In this document: one piece after another, positions 1-11,761 of the stretch | Layout: each line of letters begins with the position of its first letter | Numbering within the stretch: position 1 is the stretch's first letter | Assembly (NCBI GenBank): GCA_010405405.1 | Contig: MU004230.1 | Coordinates: forward strand, 3,955,119-4,019,118 | DNA: 64,000 nucleotides | From: Microthyrium microscopicum | Taxonomy: Eukaryota; Ascomycota; Dothideomycetes; Microthyriales; Microthyriaceae | Direction: 5' to 3' | The notes under the pieces: generated by a model | What the model was told of the DNA's origin: nothing | Seen by the model: only the letters and a program-made list of their open reading frames with translations | Database searches by the model: none | Translations under genes and position numbers: made by a program

Positions 1-517
1 GGCGCTAGCCTTTTCAGGACTAGACAGGAGGCTCTTCAGATCTCAACAAGCTTAACTACGACATAAGATCTTGCATTTCTTGATCTGCATAGTAATTTGT
101 AATTTCTGCTATTCAATAGCTTCTGAATTGCCTTTTGTCCTCTTTACTCCTCAAGCGACTCATCTTCCAGCGCCCATCCCATCACAGACCATGAGTTCGT
201 CAACTTATGCTGAGCCGCAGTCATCTGGCTTTACTGGCGCTTATGGCTGATGATTTGACCTTGGACTTTGGTATCAGCTCGGCATGGCTAACCTGTATGC
301 GTTACTGGTAGCATTTCCTAGGCTATTCTGCAGCCAAAGAATAGGACATTCATGGAGTAATACAGGAATTACACCCGCGCTCGATTGATTTCATCAGACC
401 CAGGCCTGTGCAAGTCACGTATAAAAGGTCACCACGTCTTCATGGTACGGACTCTCACAATGATCTTTGACAAAAGCCATCTCTGCTTCACTTTGTAAGG
501 TACGGTTCAGATCTATC
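1..517. promoter_or_regulatory. Upstream region of the carboxylesterase, with TATA box
   Basis: No gene is supported in this left-edge stretch. A consensus TATA box (TATAAAAG) lies at 420-427, about 90 bases before the chosen ATG at 518, in the right place for a regulated promoter of the esterase. A 19-codon ATG frame near 190 ends at a stop and has no splice support, so it is not called. Confidence 0.5.
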
Positions 518-2379
518 ATGTCTCCTGCGTGTTACGTTTACTACGCCTTCATTGGCGGGGCCGTTGCTGCTGCCGGGTGCTCCAGTGGTTCAACCAGCAT
601 CCCAGCAAAGGCATCAATAAGTGGTTTACCTGTGGTGGATTTGGGATATGGCCTTTGGCAAGGCACGATCAATGTATGCTATAGATCAAACAATCATCCT
701 CAATACTGACAGCGAAAGGAAACTGGTGGTTATTACAATTTTTCCAACGTGAGATACGCGCAACCACCGGTTGGACAACTACGGTAAGTTTCTTTCTAAA
801 CGTAGTATACTTCAATGGCCATTGCTTACCCTCGATCAGCTTTGCTGCCCCCAAACCTCCTCGCACCAATCGAAGTGTTATTCATGACGGACAACACGGC
901 CGAGTGTGCCCTCAGGGTTATCCCGCATGGACAAAGGAGAGGAACATGTTCGTTGATGCCTACCTGGCTGATCCAAAAAACATCAGTAGCTTCACGAAGA
1001 AGCCAGCACCCGGTATAGACCCAACGGCAACACCACCACCACAGGACAATGGCTGGGCAACAGAGGACTGCCTATTTCTCGACGTTATTTCTCCAGTTAA
1101 TGTTTACGATAGCGGGTCTCTCAACAACTCGGGTGGTGCTCCAGTCCATGTCTGGCTGTTTGGTGGTGGATTCTATTCTGGTGACAAAAATGACAACAAC
1201 CCATCAGGATTTGTTGTCGAGTCAATGAAGAATCCCCAAACACAACCTGGTGTCATCTGGGTAGCGATCAACTATCGAATTGGAGCTCTCGGCTGGCTTG
1301 CCGGAAGCAACTTTACGGCAAGCGGTGGTATACCAAACGCAGGTCTTCACGATCAAAGATTGGCTCTGCATTGGATTCAACGAAACATTCACCTCTTCGG
1401 TGGCGATCCCAACAAGATTACTCTCATGGGCGCTTCTGCCGGTGCTTCATCAACATTACATCAAATCACTGCTTATGGTGGCAGCAAAGGTAACGCGCCA
1501 TTTCAGAAAGCTGTTCCTGAATCGCCTGCGTTCGCTCCTTCCCCTTCAGATGCCTTTCAAAACTCTATTTACCAACGATTCTTGGCCTCCGCAAATCTCA
1601 CAAGCTTGGCTGATCTACGGAAACTCTCATCAGAAGACGCGATCAAACTCAATAGTTTAACCATATTCAACGCTCTATATGGTAATGATGGCGGGCTTGG
1701 TCCGGCTGTAGATGGAACATTCGTACCTAATCTATTAACAATCCTTCTCAAGCAAGGCAACTTTTCCAAGAACGTTCAAGGAGTTTTCGCGGGCCACAAT
1801 ACCGACGAAGGTCTTATCTTCACCGATCCATCCATTCAAAACACAACTGCGTTCAACGCATTCATTCGACAAGTACTCCTCGCGGGAACAACAAATCAAA
1901 CTTACGAGTACATCGAGAACACACTGTATCCTGCAGTCTTCAACAACCTTACTGGTCTAGGCTACAACGATACCACGTCAAGATTAGCGACTTTGATTGC
2001 TGATTACACCCTCAATTGTAACGTTCGAGCCGTACTTGAAGCCTTCAATGTCAACAAAACCCATGGATATCTCTTCACCGAAGGTGCAGCACTGCATAGC
2101 GAAGAGACTCCATACATGTTCTACAGTGCATCTCCCACCGTCGATGAATGGAAAATAGGGGTCGTCAATGGAACGGTCGCTCAGACGCTGCAGAACTGGA
2201 TTTTGAACTTTGGTGCTACTGGAAACCCCAATGGTGAAGGGTCTCCATCAATTCCAACCTATGGTCCAGATTTCACGATGGGGGTTCTTTCGCAGAAAGG
2301 TGTTGGCAATCCCGTCAAGGATCCAGCTGGTAAAGAGAGGTGCGAGTTTTGGCAGTCCGGCGCATACGCTAAGCAATAA
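518..2379 (+). CDS. Type-B carboxylesterase / lipase, probably secreted
   Basis: Predicted alpha/beta-hydrolase of the cholinesterase/type-B carboxylesterase family, 588 aa. Three exons, 518-673, 713-783 and 840-2379, join in frame through 39- and 56-base introns. Visible family features are the RYAxPPVGxLR block near the N terminus, EDCLFLD, the oxyanion-hole segment WLFGGGF, and FGGDPNKITL before the nucleophile. The likely triad is Ser275 (GASAG), Glu399 (NTDEG) and His495 (LHSEETPY). The usual GESAG is GASAG here, so the residue before the serine is Ala instead of Glu; the serine itself is intact. The N terminus has a short hydrophobic stretch with an AAGC motif, compatible with a signal peptide. 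Substrate cannot be told. It faces the UstYa-like gene tail to tail, which allows but does not prove a metabolite-cluster role. Confidence 0.9.
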
Positions 2380-2649
2380 AGATTGTGACTTCGCCTGGAG
2401 ACATCTGTGCGCTTTTGGAAATGGGAGGGCCTTAATAGACGTTGAAGCATCTTGATAGGTTCTTGTTGGCTGCTGTGACTCTACTTCTAATAATTTACCA
2501 CTTCAATAAACATATTTGCTTCAAGTCCTACAGTTTGCTTCAAAGCCTGGGAGATGGATGATGATACACGGGCCCTCTCAGAAGGTAGATTGCCCTCTAA
2601 TTAGTAGATACGGATAACAAGGTATCTATGTATTGTTACAATTCGTGTC

Positions 2650-3608
2650 TTATCCTGAGGCACCTATCAAAGGTGCAATCTCATCAACTGTTGAGTGGTC
2701 GAAATGGTTCTTGTCCATGTACTTCTCAATCGCATCCTGTGCACATGTTAGTCAAAAAGATCTTATAAGTAAGAATGGGGTTACTTACCCAATCTTTGCA
2801 CTCGTGTGGGATACCCCAACCATCAACGGCAAACCGCTGACCGTTTGGCTCCGTTCGTGGCCACTCCATGGCCATATCTCCGCCACACTGTATAGTTTGT
2901 CGTAGATAGTCAAAGCAATGCAACATATGCTCGGCATGATCATTCTTTACGAACATACGATCAATCTCTCTTTGCATGACCGTATCGTTCTTATGGATCG
3001 AATCGAGGAACATGTAGCTGAAGCGGCGGATTTGGCCTAGGCAATGCATTTGATGGAAGACTGCGGTGCTATAGATCATGCCGTACGAGGTATTCTGTCC
3101 AGGTGGAAGCTCATACTTTTCCCAGTCCTTGATATACACGAAGCCGCGGCCATCCTAAGCTTGTTAGCCGATGTTCTACCTAGCAAATGTGAAAACTTAC
3201 AGGTAGCAGTTTATTCCAAGCTTCGTCGCTAACTGGATTTGGGCGCTGACCGTAGATGGGATGCTTCTCGAAGGTCATCTTGGTTTTGGCGAGGGGCGGT
3301 ACTGGCGTTTTTATCAGAGGCTCGTCGTCGCATTTGGCGGACTTGACTATTCTACGCATAGTGTCTGGCACATTGATGGAGAGAATGGCAAGCAGGCATA
3401 CGCAGAGCATGCCAATAATAATCTTGAGAAATAGGTTCGTCCGCCGTAATGATCGGCTCATAGCGTAGAGCTCTGGATGTATACCGGACATCTCATCGCC
3501 GGCATGATGTTCGTGTTGCTCTCTGAGTGGCTTTGCCTCATCGCCAGCCACTGCAGAATAGTCCTCTCTCGAATCGTTCGAACGTGACCCGGAACTGAAT
3601 AGCGCCAT
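2650..3608 (-). CDS. UstYa-like (DUF3328) membrane oxidase
   Basis: 286-aa type II membrane protein of the UstYa/DUF3328 family. Characterised members catalyse oxidative or cyclising steps in fungal RiPP and other secondary-metabolite pathways. Exons on the minus strand are 3608-3201, 3154-2789 and 2736-2650, with introns of 46 and 52 bases, all phase 0. A cytosolic polar N terminus is followed by one transmembrane helix at about residues 59-79. The lumenal part carries both diagnostic HxxHC motifs, HQMHC (170-174) and HMLHC (212-216), and the late C-x-DW motif (CKDW) that spans the last splice junction. All signature residues are present, so the protein should be functional. No synthase or precursor peptide is visible in the window; any cluster partner would lie to the left, beyond position 1. 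Confidence 0.92.
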
Positions 3609-4640
3609 CTTGAAAGTCGGAAGTCAAGGAAGGAGGGAAGAGGAAATGCTGGATGATGTCGATGAGCAGTCCGTCAGTGGTTCTGGAGTAGATGGGGCTT
3701 CAACGAAAGGGCTGGTATGCTGAGTTAGTTTTCTTGTACTCTTCTGGAGCTTTTAAGAGCTAAGATCCTTCAAACTTCTAGAAAGAAATAGCGACCAAGA
3801 GATTTGGAAGAGGCCAGGTGTGGCGAGAGCATGGTTCGAGACAAATGCTGTTAGAGGGCCTAAAGGGTCGGGCAGGGGTAAACATCTTCATGAGCACCAT
3901 AGTTGCCCCAATATATATTGCTCTTGGCGCTTGTCAAGTAGTCTGAACATTTGTTATTGGATGCCTTTGCTCACAATATGACTAGAGGGGAGTATAGTGG
4001 TTTGAGAATGAGGGTACGTTATGACCCCCTGGAAGCCATGGGATCTCCATCACAATTACTAACCATAAAACAATATAAGACCCGCGTGATATTTCCATCT
4101 AGCAGATCATGATTGGACGAGAACTTCATTTGTTTTAAGGCTATCACGACTGTGTCCAAACAAGTTCAGCTGTTTCAATGCTCTTATAAAACTGTAAAAA
4201 ACTTCAAAATACAATTCGAAACCGATAATGTTCATATGGTCAAGACTCTTAGCTCCCATCAATACCATCATTCAAAGAATCAAGAATTGATAGTGAAGCA
4301 TATGCCCGAATCCTGCAAACTGGTAGGTCCCCGATCAAATGTTCAGAGAAGTGGACAACTAATCGAACACAATACGAAGTTGATTTTGATACCAATTTTG
4401 TACCGAATTGTACCGAATTGTATCTTTTGTACCCACTGTACCCACAAGATCATATCTCTAGAATCCCAGACAAGCCACTACACCAGACTGTGAGTTGACG
4501 TCTGCGTCTTTCCGACAAACACCATCCGGAAACACTTCTCAATCACACTGGCCCTTACCCATCAGCACCCCATTCGTGGAATACGATCCATCTTTTCCGC
4601 CCAAAAAGCTGTGGTTTTCCAGGAGATCGGAACTCGAGGT
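3609..4640. other. Intergenic region without a gene
   Basis: About 1 kb between two minus-strand genes; the first part is the promoter of the UstYa-like gene. No coding frame, RNA or splice signal is convincing. A ten-base unit (TACCGAATTG) is repeated twice in tandem at 4401-4420. The rest is AT-rich and unremarkable. Confidence 0.5.
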
Positions 4641-5549
4641 TTAAGGCCGCATGTGCTGGACATCCCCATTGTAATCTGTCGCGGCGGAATCGTCTACTCC
4701 ATTTTCAAGTTAGCAAAAGAATTACGTGGCCAGTGAGATGCATCGGAAGCCACTTGCCTGGCATAGCGTCAGGTCGCGCTTGAAGCGCAAGACTAGTACC
4801 AACAGCACCTTGACCTTCGCTAGCGACCAGTCCCTGATCCAATGCATATTGTTTCTGTTCCACCAAATAGAGTATTCGTGATTCGAGCATTTTGGCGTGC
4901 ACTAAGGAGATGATTTTGAGGTGTTCGATGGTTTCGAGGTCTGCGGCCTCCATCAATTCGGGGAACCCGAAGAATCGTGGGTTTGCTTCTTGATTCCGCT
5001 GGAAAAGTTCGGCATGTTTTGGGTCGCGCAAATGAAGGCTGATTTGAACCAGATTTGGGGCCGGCACTAGCGCAAAGGTGTTTTTGAACCCTTCGATGTC
5101 CGAAACCATGCGAAAGGTTTTTTGGCCAAATGTATAACGTAGGAACTTCAAGAAGCGGCCCAAACAACTCGACAGATAATTCTGTCTGGCTTAGTGGGCT
5201 GAGATAATGGCCAGGGCCAGCATTAGGTCGACCTGGTAAAAGTCGGTGCATAAATCTTTGGGCGAGACGTCACATCAGTGTTATGGGAGCCAGTCGCAGA
5301 ATGTGAAGGAGACACCTCTGGAGATGGGCTGAACAAGAAGATGATCTTACCAAATGTATCTAAGCTATCATCTTGACGACGCAAGGCAGCGTCAAAGCTA
5401 AGAGCTTTCTGGTCGTCGACGGCGGCATCATTGGCGATAGTATTGTTTTGGTTCTACGAGGAAGGAGTGTCGTGGTTCAGTTGCTGGATGTCAGAGTCTT
5501 CTTGACTTTCAGTGGTAGGTGTGGCTTCTTGAAAAAGGGTATGCGCCAT
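4641..5549 (-). pseudogene. Unknown protein gene with two in-frame stop codons
   Basis: I do not recognise the family. On the minus strand three exons (5549-5351, 5255-4758 and 4696-4641) keep one reading frame over 251 codons across a GT-AG intron (95 bases) and a GC-AG intron (61 bases, with a GCTAAC branch-like motif). Two in-frame stops interrupt it: TAG at 5454-5456 and TAA at 5191-5193. Frame and splice sites are otherwise preserved, so the disabling changes look recent, and both fit C-to-T (or G-to-A) transitions from Gln or Trp codons. The second exon encodes an alpha-helical, Leu/Glu-rich region without a known motif. It sits beside the YTH-like loci. It may be a young pseudogene, or a gene read through or edited under some condition. 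Confidence 0.55.
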
Positions 5550-6246
5550 GCTGAAGAGCAGGTAGGACAAGCTTTGAAAAAATGATGTGCGCAGGTCTTG
5601 TATAGAAATTTGGGTACGGAATGAAGTTGGAGGGATGGCGAGAGATGGAAATGCTATCGAGGAAAGGTAAAGAGTGTTGCTGGTGGAACAAACTAGGATT
5701 GTCACCGGTAGCAAGTGTTCCAATCCATCATTCGTTCAGGTTCATCATGCTGCTACCTCAATGCTCGCTCATTTTAAGTTGACATTTCTGAACGTTTTGA
5801 TCTCAGGATCTGACTCTTCCTCTGTGATCTATCAGAGGAGACATATCCAGCGTCTAGATCAACCGATACCAACCGCCCCTGAGACTAGCCGTCGGTAACC
5901 ATTTGTCAAGGGAGCCTATAGTGCGAACAAAATCAGCAAGTCTAAAGGCCCATAGTATGGATTGGAAATTGATGGATAATGGAGATCCTTGATGATGATG
6001 ATAGTAACTATTATTATTGGAGATGAAGCTAATACTGTATTTTATACTTCAGAAAATTGCAGCCATAAGGCTGGATTCACAGCCTTATAGAGTTCTGACG
6101 CCTCGTCGGATCTTAGCGCCACAAAAACTTTTTGGCTAGCAATTTGAATTCGAATTGATTTTTTGAGACGCCATGAAAGAGGTAATGGCATCACGGGATG
6201 TTTCGAGTCTCCAGAAGGAAAGCTAGTACAAGGAACAGACCAACTC
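5550..6246. other. Intergenic region without a gene
   Basis: About 700 bases between the stop-interrupted gene and the first YTH-like locus. It includes an ATGATGATGATAG/TTATTATT microsatellite-like patch near 5990-6020. No gene is supported. Confidence 0.4.
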
Positions 6247-7131
6247 TTAGCGGATGGCAAGAACAAAGGTTCCAGACGACTGAGAACCCTCGGTTGGATT
6301 TGCATTTGGATCAATTGCAACTTTATCCAACCATCGGACCAGATTCTCACCGCCTTGTTCTTCAATTCGAGTAAAGGGAAACGACAAAGCTTGCCGAAGA
6401 GGATATCGCGGGTTCGTCAATTCGCGCAGGAGCTGAGGGTGATTCCAGAAGCCCACCGGCTGCGTGGCATGCCAGTGGAGTCGAAATGGCTGGCTGTTTT
6501 TCCAGTTGCCTTGGTACCACTTTGGGCGAGGATTCTGAGCAGATGCTGGCGCCGGAGCCGTTTCAACACGTGCCTAAACAGCTACTCAGCGAGCTGTGAC
6601 TTTCTTATCAAGAGAATTAAACACTTACATATCCCCTGAACAATCCGTTGATCTGTTCATATCCTCCATTAGACTCTGTCTTGTAAAACACAAGGTAGAC
6701 GTTATCATGTGTGGCGAAGGCGCGTTTGATTTGACGCTGAGGTGTATGCGATACTACATAAATGCCGTCCGTCATAGATTCAGTCATGAATTCCATGTCT
6801 AGGGGTTCATGGAGGAAATATGTGCTCGATCGCGCGCGTGCAGACAGAGGAGATCCTGCTCCATTGCGGATGCGCTGGTTCGACGGGAAATCCGACCTTC
6901 GACGAGGTAATCCGATATCGTGTCCAGAAACCTTACTATGGTTGGGGGAAACTACAACGGTTAACAAAGCTTAGCTTCAGAGACAGACTCTCGGAGCTTA
7001 CAAGATAGAGTTCTAGCAGAGCTTCTTAGCTCAACGTATTCCTCAGCGGATTGCCCAGAATTTGGCGGATGATTTGCTTGACTCGTCGAACCACTGAAGT
7101 CAAGCGGATCAACCTCCATTTCTGTGTCCAT
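6247..7131 (-). CDS. YTH-like domain protein (type A); 5' end unresolved, possibly decaying
   Basis: Two exons are well supported: one ending at 6629 with its upper border near 6931-6935, and 6573-6247, separated by a phase-0 intron (6574-6628). Together they encode a YTH-like domain. The first exon has STYFLHEP, a GIYVV segment at the position of the first YTH cage tryptophan, QIKRAF, VYLVF and the terminal LFRGY. The second has ARV, KWYQGNW, PFRLHW, PVGFW and a final basic/acidic strand. An upstream frame from an ATG at 7131 could supply the N terminus, but no donor/acceptor pair joins it in frame. Where the sister gene at 11.8 kb has its donor, this copy reads AAGCTTTG, so the donor may be lost. 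It may be a pseudogene or have an unusual 5' structure. RNA binding is inferred from fold similarity only. Confidence 0.55.
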
Positions 7132-8180
7132 CGCTTGAGCAGATTGCGAGGTTACACTCAAGATCTTCGAAGCTCCGGTTGACAGTGTGAGACCCTTTGA
7201 AGGCTTTGGTGGAATCGGATAGATCAAAGGTAATGTTGTGGGCAAAACAATGAAGTGGGAGGTGTAGGAGCTTCAGGCAGCCACAGTCAACCTGAGCAAT
7301 TCCGCGCGGTAGAGCTGGACCTTTTCACCTGGATCAATAGAGCTGCCAATGCTAATTCGATATTACTTGAACAAGTACCTGGGATTGCTTTCGCTCGCAA
7401 CAGATTGCTATACAGACAGCAGCGCTCCATAGGCGTTGTCTTCTCGGGATTATTTGTCGTCTGATAGGCTTTTAAAGGTTCATTGTATCAATTTTAGAAC
7501 CAATGAAATTCATTGGCAATCAAGTTATAGACTAAATTGGCAGTTTTTAAGAATTATATGCTCCTCTCTTAGAGTTGAGATATGCTCATATATTTGTTGA
7601 AAATGGTGAGAACCTCTTCAACGTAACTCATAACATTTTGTGCAGACACAAGAGATATCTTGATTTCCTATAGTATTATCTCCAGCTTTTTTCCTTTAGC
7701 CGTATAAAAAACTTATTGGATCATTGGGGTTTGAGGTCTGTCATGTAGAAGCATTGTGTCTGTAAACCGTCCGGAACGTATTTACAATCTTGATTGAGAG
7801 ATTGTCAATAGCCTCCAAATAGTCTTATAGGCTGGAGCGCTGTAATGGACGGTGGATCTACTAAGTATGAGTCCTTCGCGTTGCATGTCAGGGATTCTGT
7901 CCGAGATACCTTTTTTCCAATGCTATAAGTTCAAAGAATCGAATAAGATGACTTGTAAATGTACTGTTCTAGGAAATGGGATGGCTTGGTAATTCCATAC
8001 GATGAGGTCTACGACAACTAATTTGCTGGAGCTCTAGCTATTAGCTCTATATTTATTGCTTCTGGTAATTTGTCTTTAAAATCTTGTCCAATTCACTTTG
8101 AAATCGCTGGAGTTCTCTCCCGAGCTAAAAAAAGCTCTAGCCCAATTAAGCCTTACTTTCTTGGAGCTAAAAATAAATAA

Positions 8181-8305
8181 CCGAGCATTCTTGCGGCATG
8201 CTATGTCTCGGAGAGTACCACTGGATCGGTACTGCAAAATAGTAAAAAATAATCGAGCGTCAATGTGCTGCCAACGTCTCGAAGGGTATCACTGGATCGA
8301 TACCC
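8181..8305. repeat. Two diverged direct repeats, each with a hairpin
   Basis: Two units spaced 72 bases apart (starting 8181 and 8253) share a CGAGC start, a GTCTCG core and the end ACTGGATC flanked by an inverted repeat. Hairpin 1 pairs 8214-8219 (AGTACC) with 8228-8233 (GGTACT); hairpin 2 pairs 8284-8290 (GGGTATC) with 8299-8305 (GATACCC). Both have the same 8-base loop, ACTGGATC. The stems differ by changes that keep pairing. Confidence 0.6.
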
Positions 8306-8539
8306 AAAAGAAATCTCAAAATCTAACACAGCGAGGACCTTTTTTTTTAATTGCCTATTTTTTCTGGACTCCTTAACTAATCTTTTGTGGGGCATTCTGT
8401 TTTTTGTCTTGCTTGAGGGCATGGTACGTTCTATTCGCAAAGATATATCAAGAATATTACTGCTCGCTCATCCCGTGTTGGAATTGAACGAGGGTCAACA
8501 ATCTAAACAAATGCAGTTGACATTGGTTGTGTCCACAAC

Positions 8540-8640
8540 CCTGAGCAATGGAGGCTTTTGATTGGTAAGATCGCTCATGCACTAGCGCAAGGCTGCCAAG
8601 ATAAGGCTGAAAGTTAACCACACCTCATGCATTGCATCAG
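8540..8640. repeat. Dispersed repeat, copy 1
   Basis: A 26-base block at 8586-8611 is identical to 56509-56534, in the same orientation. Similarity continues weakly on both sides (TTGATTGGT upstream; AACC..CCTCA..TTGC downstream). This is probably an old mobile-element relic; no coding capacity or clear ends are seen. Confidence 0.45.
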
Positions 8641-9201
8641 GAGAGCTTGTTGGATATTAAGAAACTGTACCTGAAAAATTGGCAAAGGCCATACCTACAG
8701 TTTGAAAAGGCTTCTAACAAATGGAACTCTAGAAATGAGCCCATTTGTGTCAGGTTATTCCTGGTCAATGAAGAAAGTTGGAGTGTTGGACCAATACTGT
8801 AAGGAAGGCGGATTTCCAATTTTTTGGCTAACAAGTTTAGTAACCGAGTCTTTTCATATGAAGCGTATAGGCAAACTGTCCTGCACATCTGGCAGAGTAG
8901 TCAATTTAACCTCTCAACACCTTTGAGCCACATACTTAGGTAGTATTTCGGGATTTGAGAAAAGGACCAGATCTCAGTCAGGTGTTTCTACTTGCCTTAG
9001 GTACCTAGGTACTCAAGAGAAGTGTGTGCCCCACGGGCCGTCTAGTTTCTATACCTCTAATGATCTCAATCTTGCCACTTTTGGTTAGCTTTACCTTTTT
9101 CACCCCTCCATGTCATCTCTGCCTCAACAACAACCACCTTTGAAATCTACAAACCCAATCCAGACTTTGTGCGACTTGATCATAGCGCACCGGCAACCTT
9201 C

Positions 9202-11019
9202 ATGGCGGACGGTGAGACTGACGACATATCGTCTCTCCAGTCAGTAACCATCATGACACCAACAAATAGCGAACTTTCCTCTTTGCAATCACCAGAAAGC
9301 CTTGACAACAGCACAGATCACACTACGACAGAGCCTACGTCGGCTGACTTTACTGCGATATCAGCAAACTCATTCAACCACATGCCTCAAGGCAGTACTG
9401 TTATCGATTCTCTTGATACTCAAGAGGATGGTGTCTCTAAAAAGCGTTTGGAGGATTTCGACGTAACAAGAAGATCTATAAACGCGGCATTAGTGAGACT
9501 GGAAGAAGAAGGTCGTCAAGATTCAGCCAAAAATGAGCACAGCCTCACAATAAAATTGAGAGAGATTGACTATGAGTATTGGCCGAAAATACTGCCTCTA
9601 CTCGAAGAGCTCGAGGCGAAACGGGACGAACTGCGGGAAGCGCACCATAAGAAACAACTAGACCTGGAGGCAAAGCAAGCTACAGCCAAGGAAAAGCTTC
9701 TGCTCGCGAAAGCCGACAATAAAAAGAAAAGAAAAAAATGCTTACTATCCCCGAGCAGACGAGCAAAGCGTAGGCAGGAGTTGGAGGAGTTTGAACAACG
9801 AAAAGTTGCTGGAGCCCGTAAGTAACCTTCGCATTTGGAGACCAACGTGGATTAACGTCTATAGACACAACTCACAACCCTATTGGCTCCATTGATCCTT
9901 CTCACCAACGTCATCCCGTCAACTCTACAAATATCGACAATAAGCGCATGCGTCTCGATCAACCTACGACCTCGGAAACATCTCATTCCAATACCGGGCT
10001 TGAACAGCAACTCTTACGATTTGAGCGGACAATCTCTCCGGCGGGCGATATGGTAGGTTTTTTCTTTTCACAAACACCTTCCTCTCCATTTCTCCATGAA
10101 TGTGATCATATTTCACGCATCAAAAGGCCTCCATCCGTCCTGATCGACATACTTCAGTAATCTGACTGAAACTTATCTTCCAAGTTTGATCATTTCGATT
10201 CGACCAATCTTGTCATCATATTCAATTCGTCCCCATCGCAGTTGATGATTCGGATCGCATCCGATGGTCGTTCTAGCGTATCATCCGACTTTGTCCCAGC
10301 GGACAGATCATATATTGACGCGCGCTGGTTTTGACATCTTGCTAGGTAGTATGCTGACAGACTCCAGATCTCAGAACAGCCAAACACATTGTCTTCCTTG
10401 CGTAAGTCGTATTCCTTGATCCTGATTGGCATTTCGTGGACTAATACTCAATAAAAGCCCGGGCATCAACTATTTACTTTCTGGTCAAGCCACAACCAGG
10501 AGTGACAATGGCGGAAATGATGATGGAGGACTTTCTGATTGTACCAGAAGGGCTCCATACGAAGATAGACAATCTGTGGTGGTGTTACAAGAAAGGCATT
10601 TGTATCATATTTCTTGAGCAAGAGCGGGGTCGTAAGAAATTTCATGGATGCGTAAGTATTGCCACAGATCGTAGGAATGCTTATCTAGTTGAGAGCTGAC
10701 GGGATCTTAGGCAAGAGTTACTCTGGTTCCAGAGGTTACGAGCTTCTTACTGCCATTCCCAAGCTGGTCTCGCAAAGCCAATCTTGAGAATAGCAAACCA
10801 TTTGCTGTGAAATGGGAGAGTACGCAGTGGGCGCTCTTCCGCGACGTAGGCCAAGTGCAGCGGAAACTTCCAGACAATTTGTACGATACCGACTTGAAAT
10901 CGTTCCCGTCTTACTATCAGCTGCCAGATTCTGAGATCGGAGAAGAATTGGTGATGGGAATAGAAGAGGCAGCTGCACGCGCTATCAACAAAGCCTCTGC
11001 CGGGCGTCGTGCCTGGTAG
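9202..11019 (+). CDS. Coiled-coil protein with YTH-like (type B) C-terminal domain
   Basis: Proposed 477-aa protein from exons 9202-9817, 9865-10052, 10185-10277, 10368-10401, 10458-10651 and 10711-11019. The first two and the last two exons are solid; the two short middle ones were chosen because they keep frame (donor GTATCA at 10278 is weak). The N-terminal third is Ser/Thr-rich. It is followed by a long charged helix with heptad-like Leu/Glu/Lys content and a basic tract (KKKRKK, RRAKRR) that suits a nuclear localisation signal. The C terminus is a YTH-like unit: FLVKPQPGVTM, IIFLEQ, KKFHGC, intron, ARV, LPFPSW, PFAVKW and a final acidic helix. The same VK-x-PPGVTM block occurs in the type-B unit at 58.8 kb. 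The start is the first ATG of the frame. I infer a nuclear RNA-binding protein. Confidence 0.65.
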
Positions 11020-11761
11020 CCAGTCGCGAGATTCAACGACTGGAGTGTTCAACAGAAAAACGGAATATTGAACCATCGAGGTGGGCAAACTCAGACATGT
11101 TAGCGATGCCTGGGATCCATTTCAACGGTACCGATAAGTTGATTGAAATCAAATAAGCATGCTACTCCGTCAAAAGACTGGACGACTGGGTTATGGAAGG
11201 TGCAAATGGCGACAGTACAGTAAAACAATGTCTCCGGGGTGGGAGAATCAAATTGCTGCTACAGACAGAATGAGTGCGAAGCGACAGGGCAAGATAATGA
11301 ACTGAACCCCGGCCAACTTAGCCAAACTTCACTTTGTCTGTCAACCCAGTTCCTGAATTTGATACATATATAGCACTCAATATAGCGCGAGAAAGTTCTT
11401 TAACAAAGTACCATCGACGCTTTTGATGGAGATGCGTCAATGAGCAATGCCATCGTTTTGAACTGGGTGCTAATTTGAAGCAATTGTCAAGTCACGAGTC
11501 GATTAACTGCACAGAAGTGATTCTTCTTATTTAATTGGCTGAAAATGAGGCCCATGCAGACATTTGTTGCATTCTATTGGCTCAAAACGATCAGGCTGCA
11601 GCCTCACCTCATTGCTCCGCTGTTACTTTCACACCTTGCTTCGCCTTTAACACTCCATCCTTCCCCACTCTCTATCTAGTGCTCCTTATCCTTGCTTTTC
11701 TGGCTGATTCAATATCCATCCATTCGCAGCTCACAAAATCGACCTCTCGAACATTTCATCA
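11020..11761. other. Intergenic region / promoter of the next YTH-like gene
   Basis: About 740 bases between two plus-strand genes. No gene is supported. The last 150 bases before the ATG at 11762 are pyrimidine-rich and lack a clear TATA box. Confidence 0.4.

Larger units (their letters stand above)
7132..9201. other. Gene-free AT-rich stretch with repeats
   Basis: About 2 kb between divergent YTH-like loci. No coding frame is convincing. It contains a pair of diverged direct repeats with hairpins (8181-8305) and a copy of a dispersed repeat (about 8540-8640), both listed separately. The last 250 bases are pyrimidine-rich, as expected for the promoter of the gene starting at 9202. Confidence 0.5.

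Noticed and set aside
4401-4420. Short tandem repeat TACCGAATTG x2 as a possible CRISPR-like or regulatory array
   Set aside because: Only two units without spacers; fungi have no CRISPR arrays; treated as a chance microrepeat.
5454-5723. Longer upstream start for the 4.6-5.5 kb gene (89-codon frame from 5723)
   Set aside because: The added residues look like translated leader (Ser/Leu-rich); the ATG at 5549 starts the coherent protein part.
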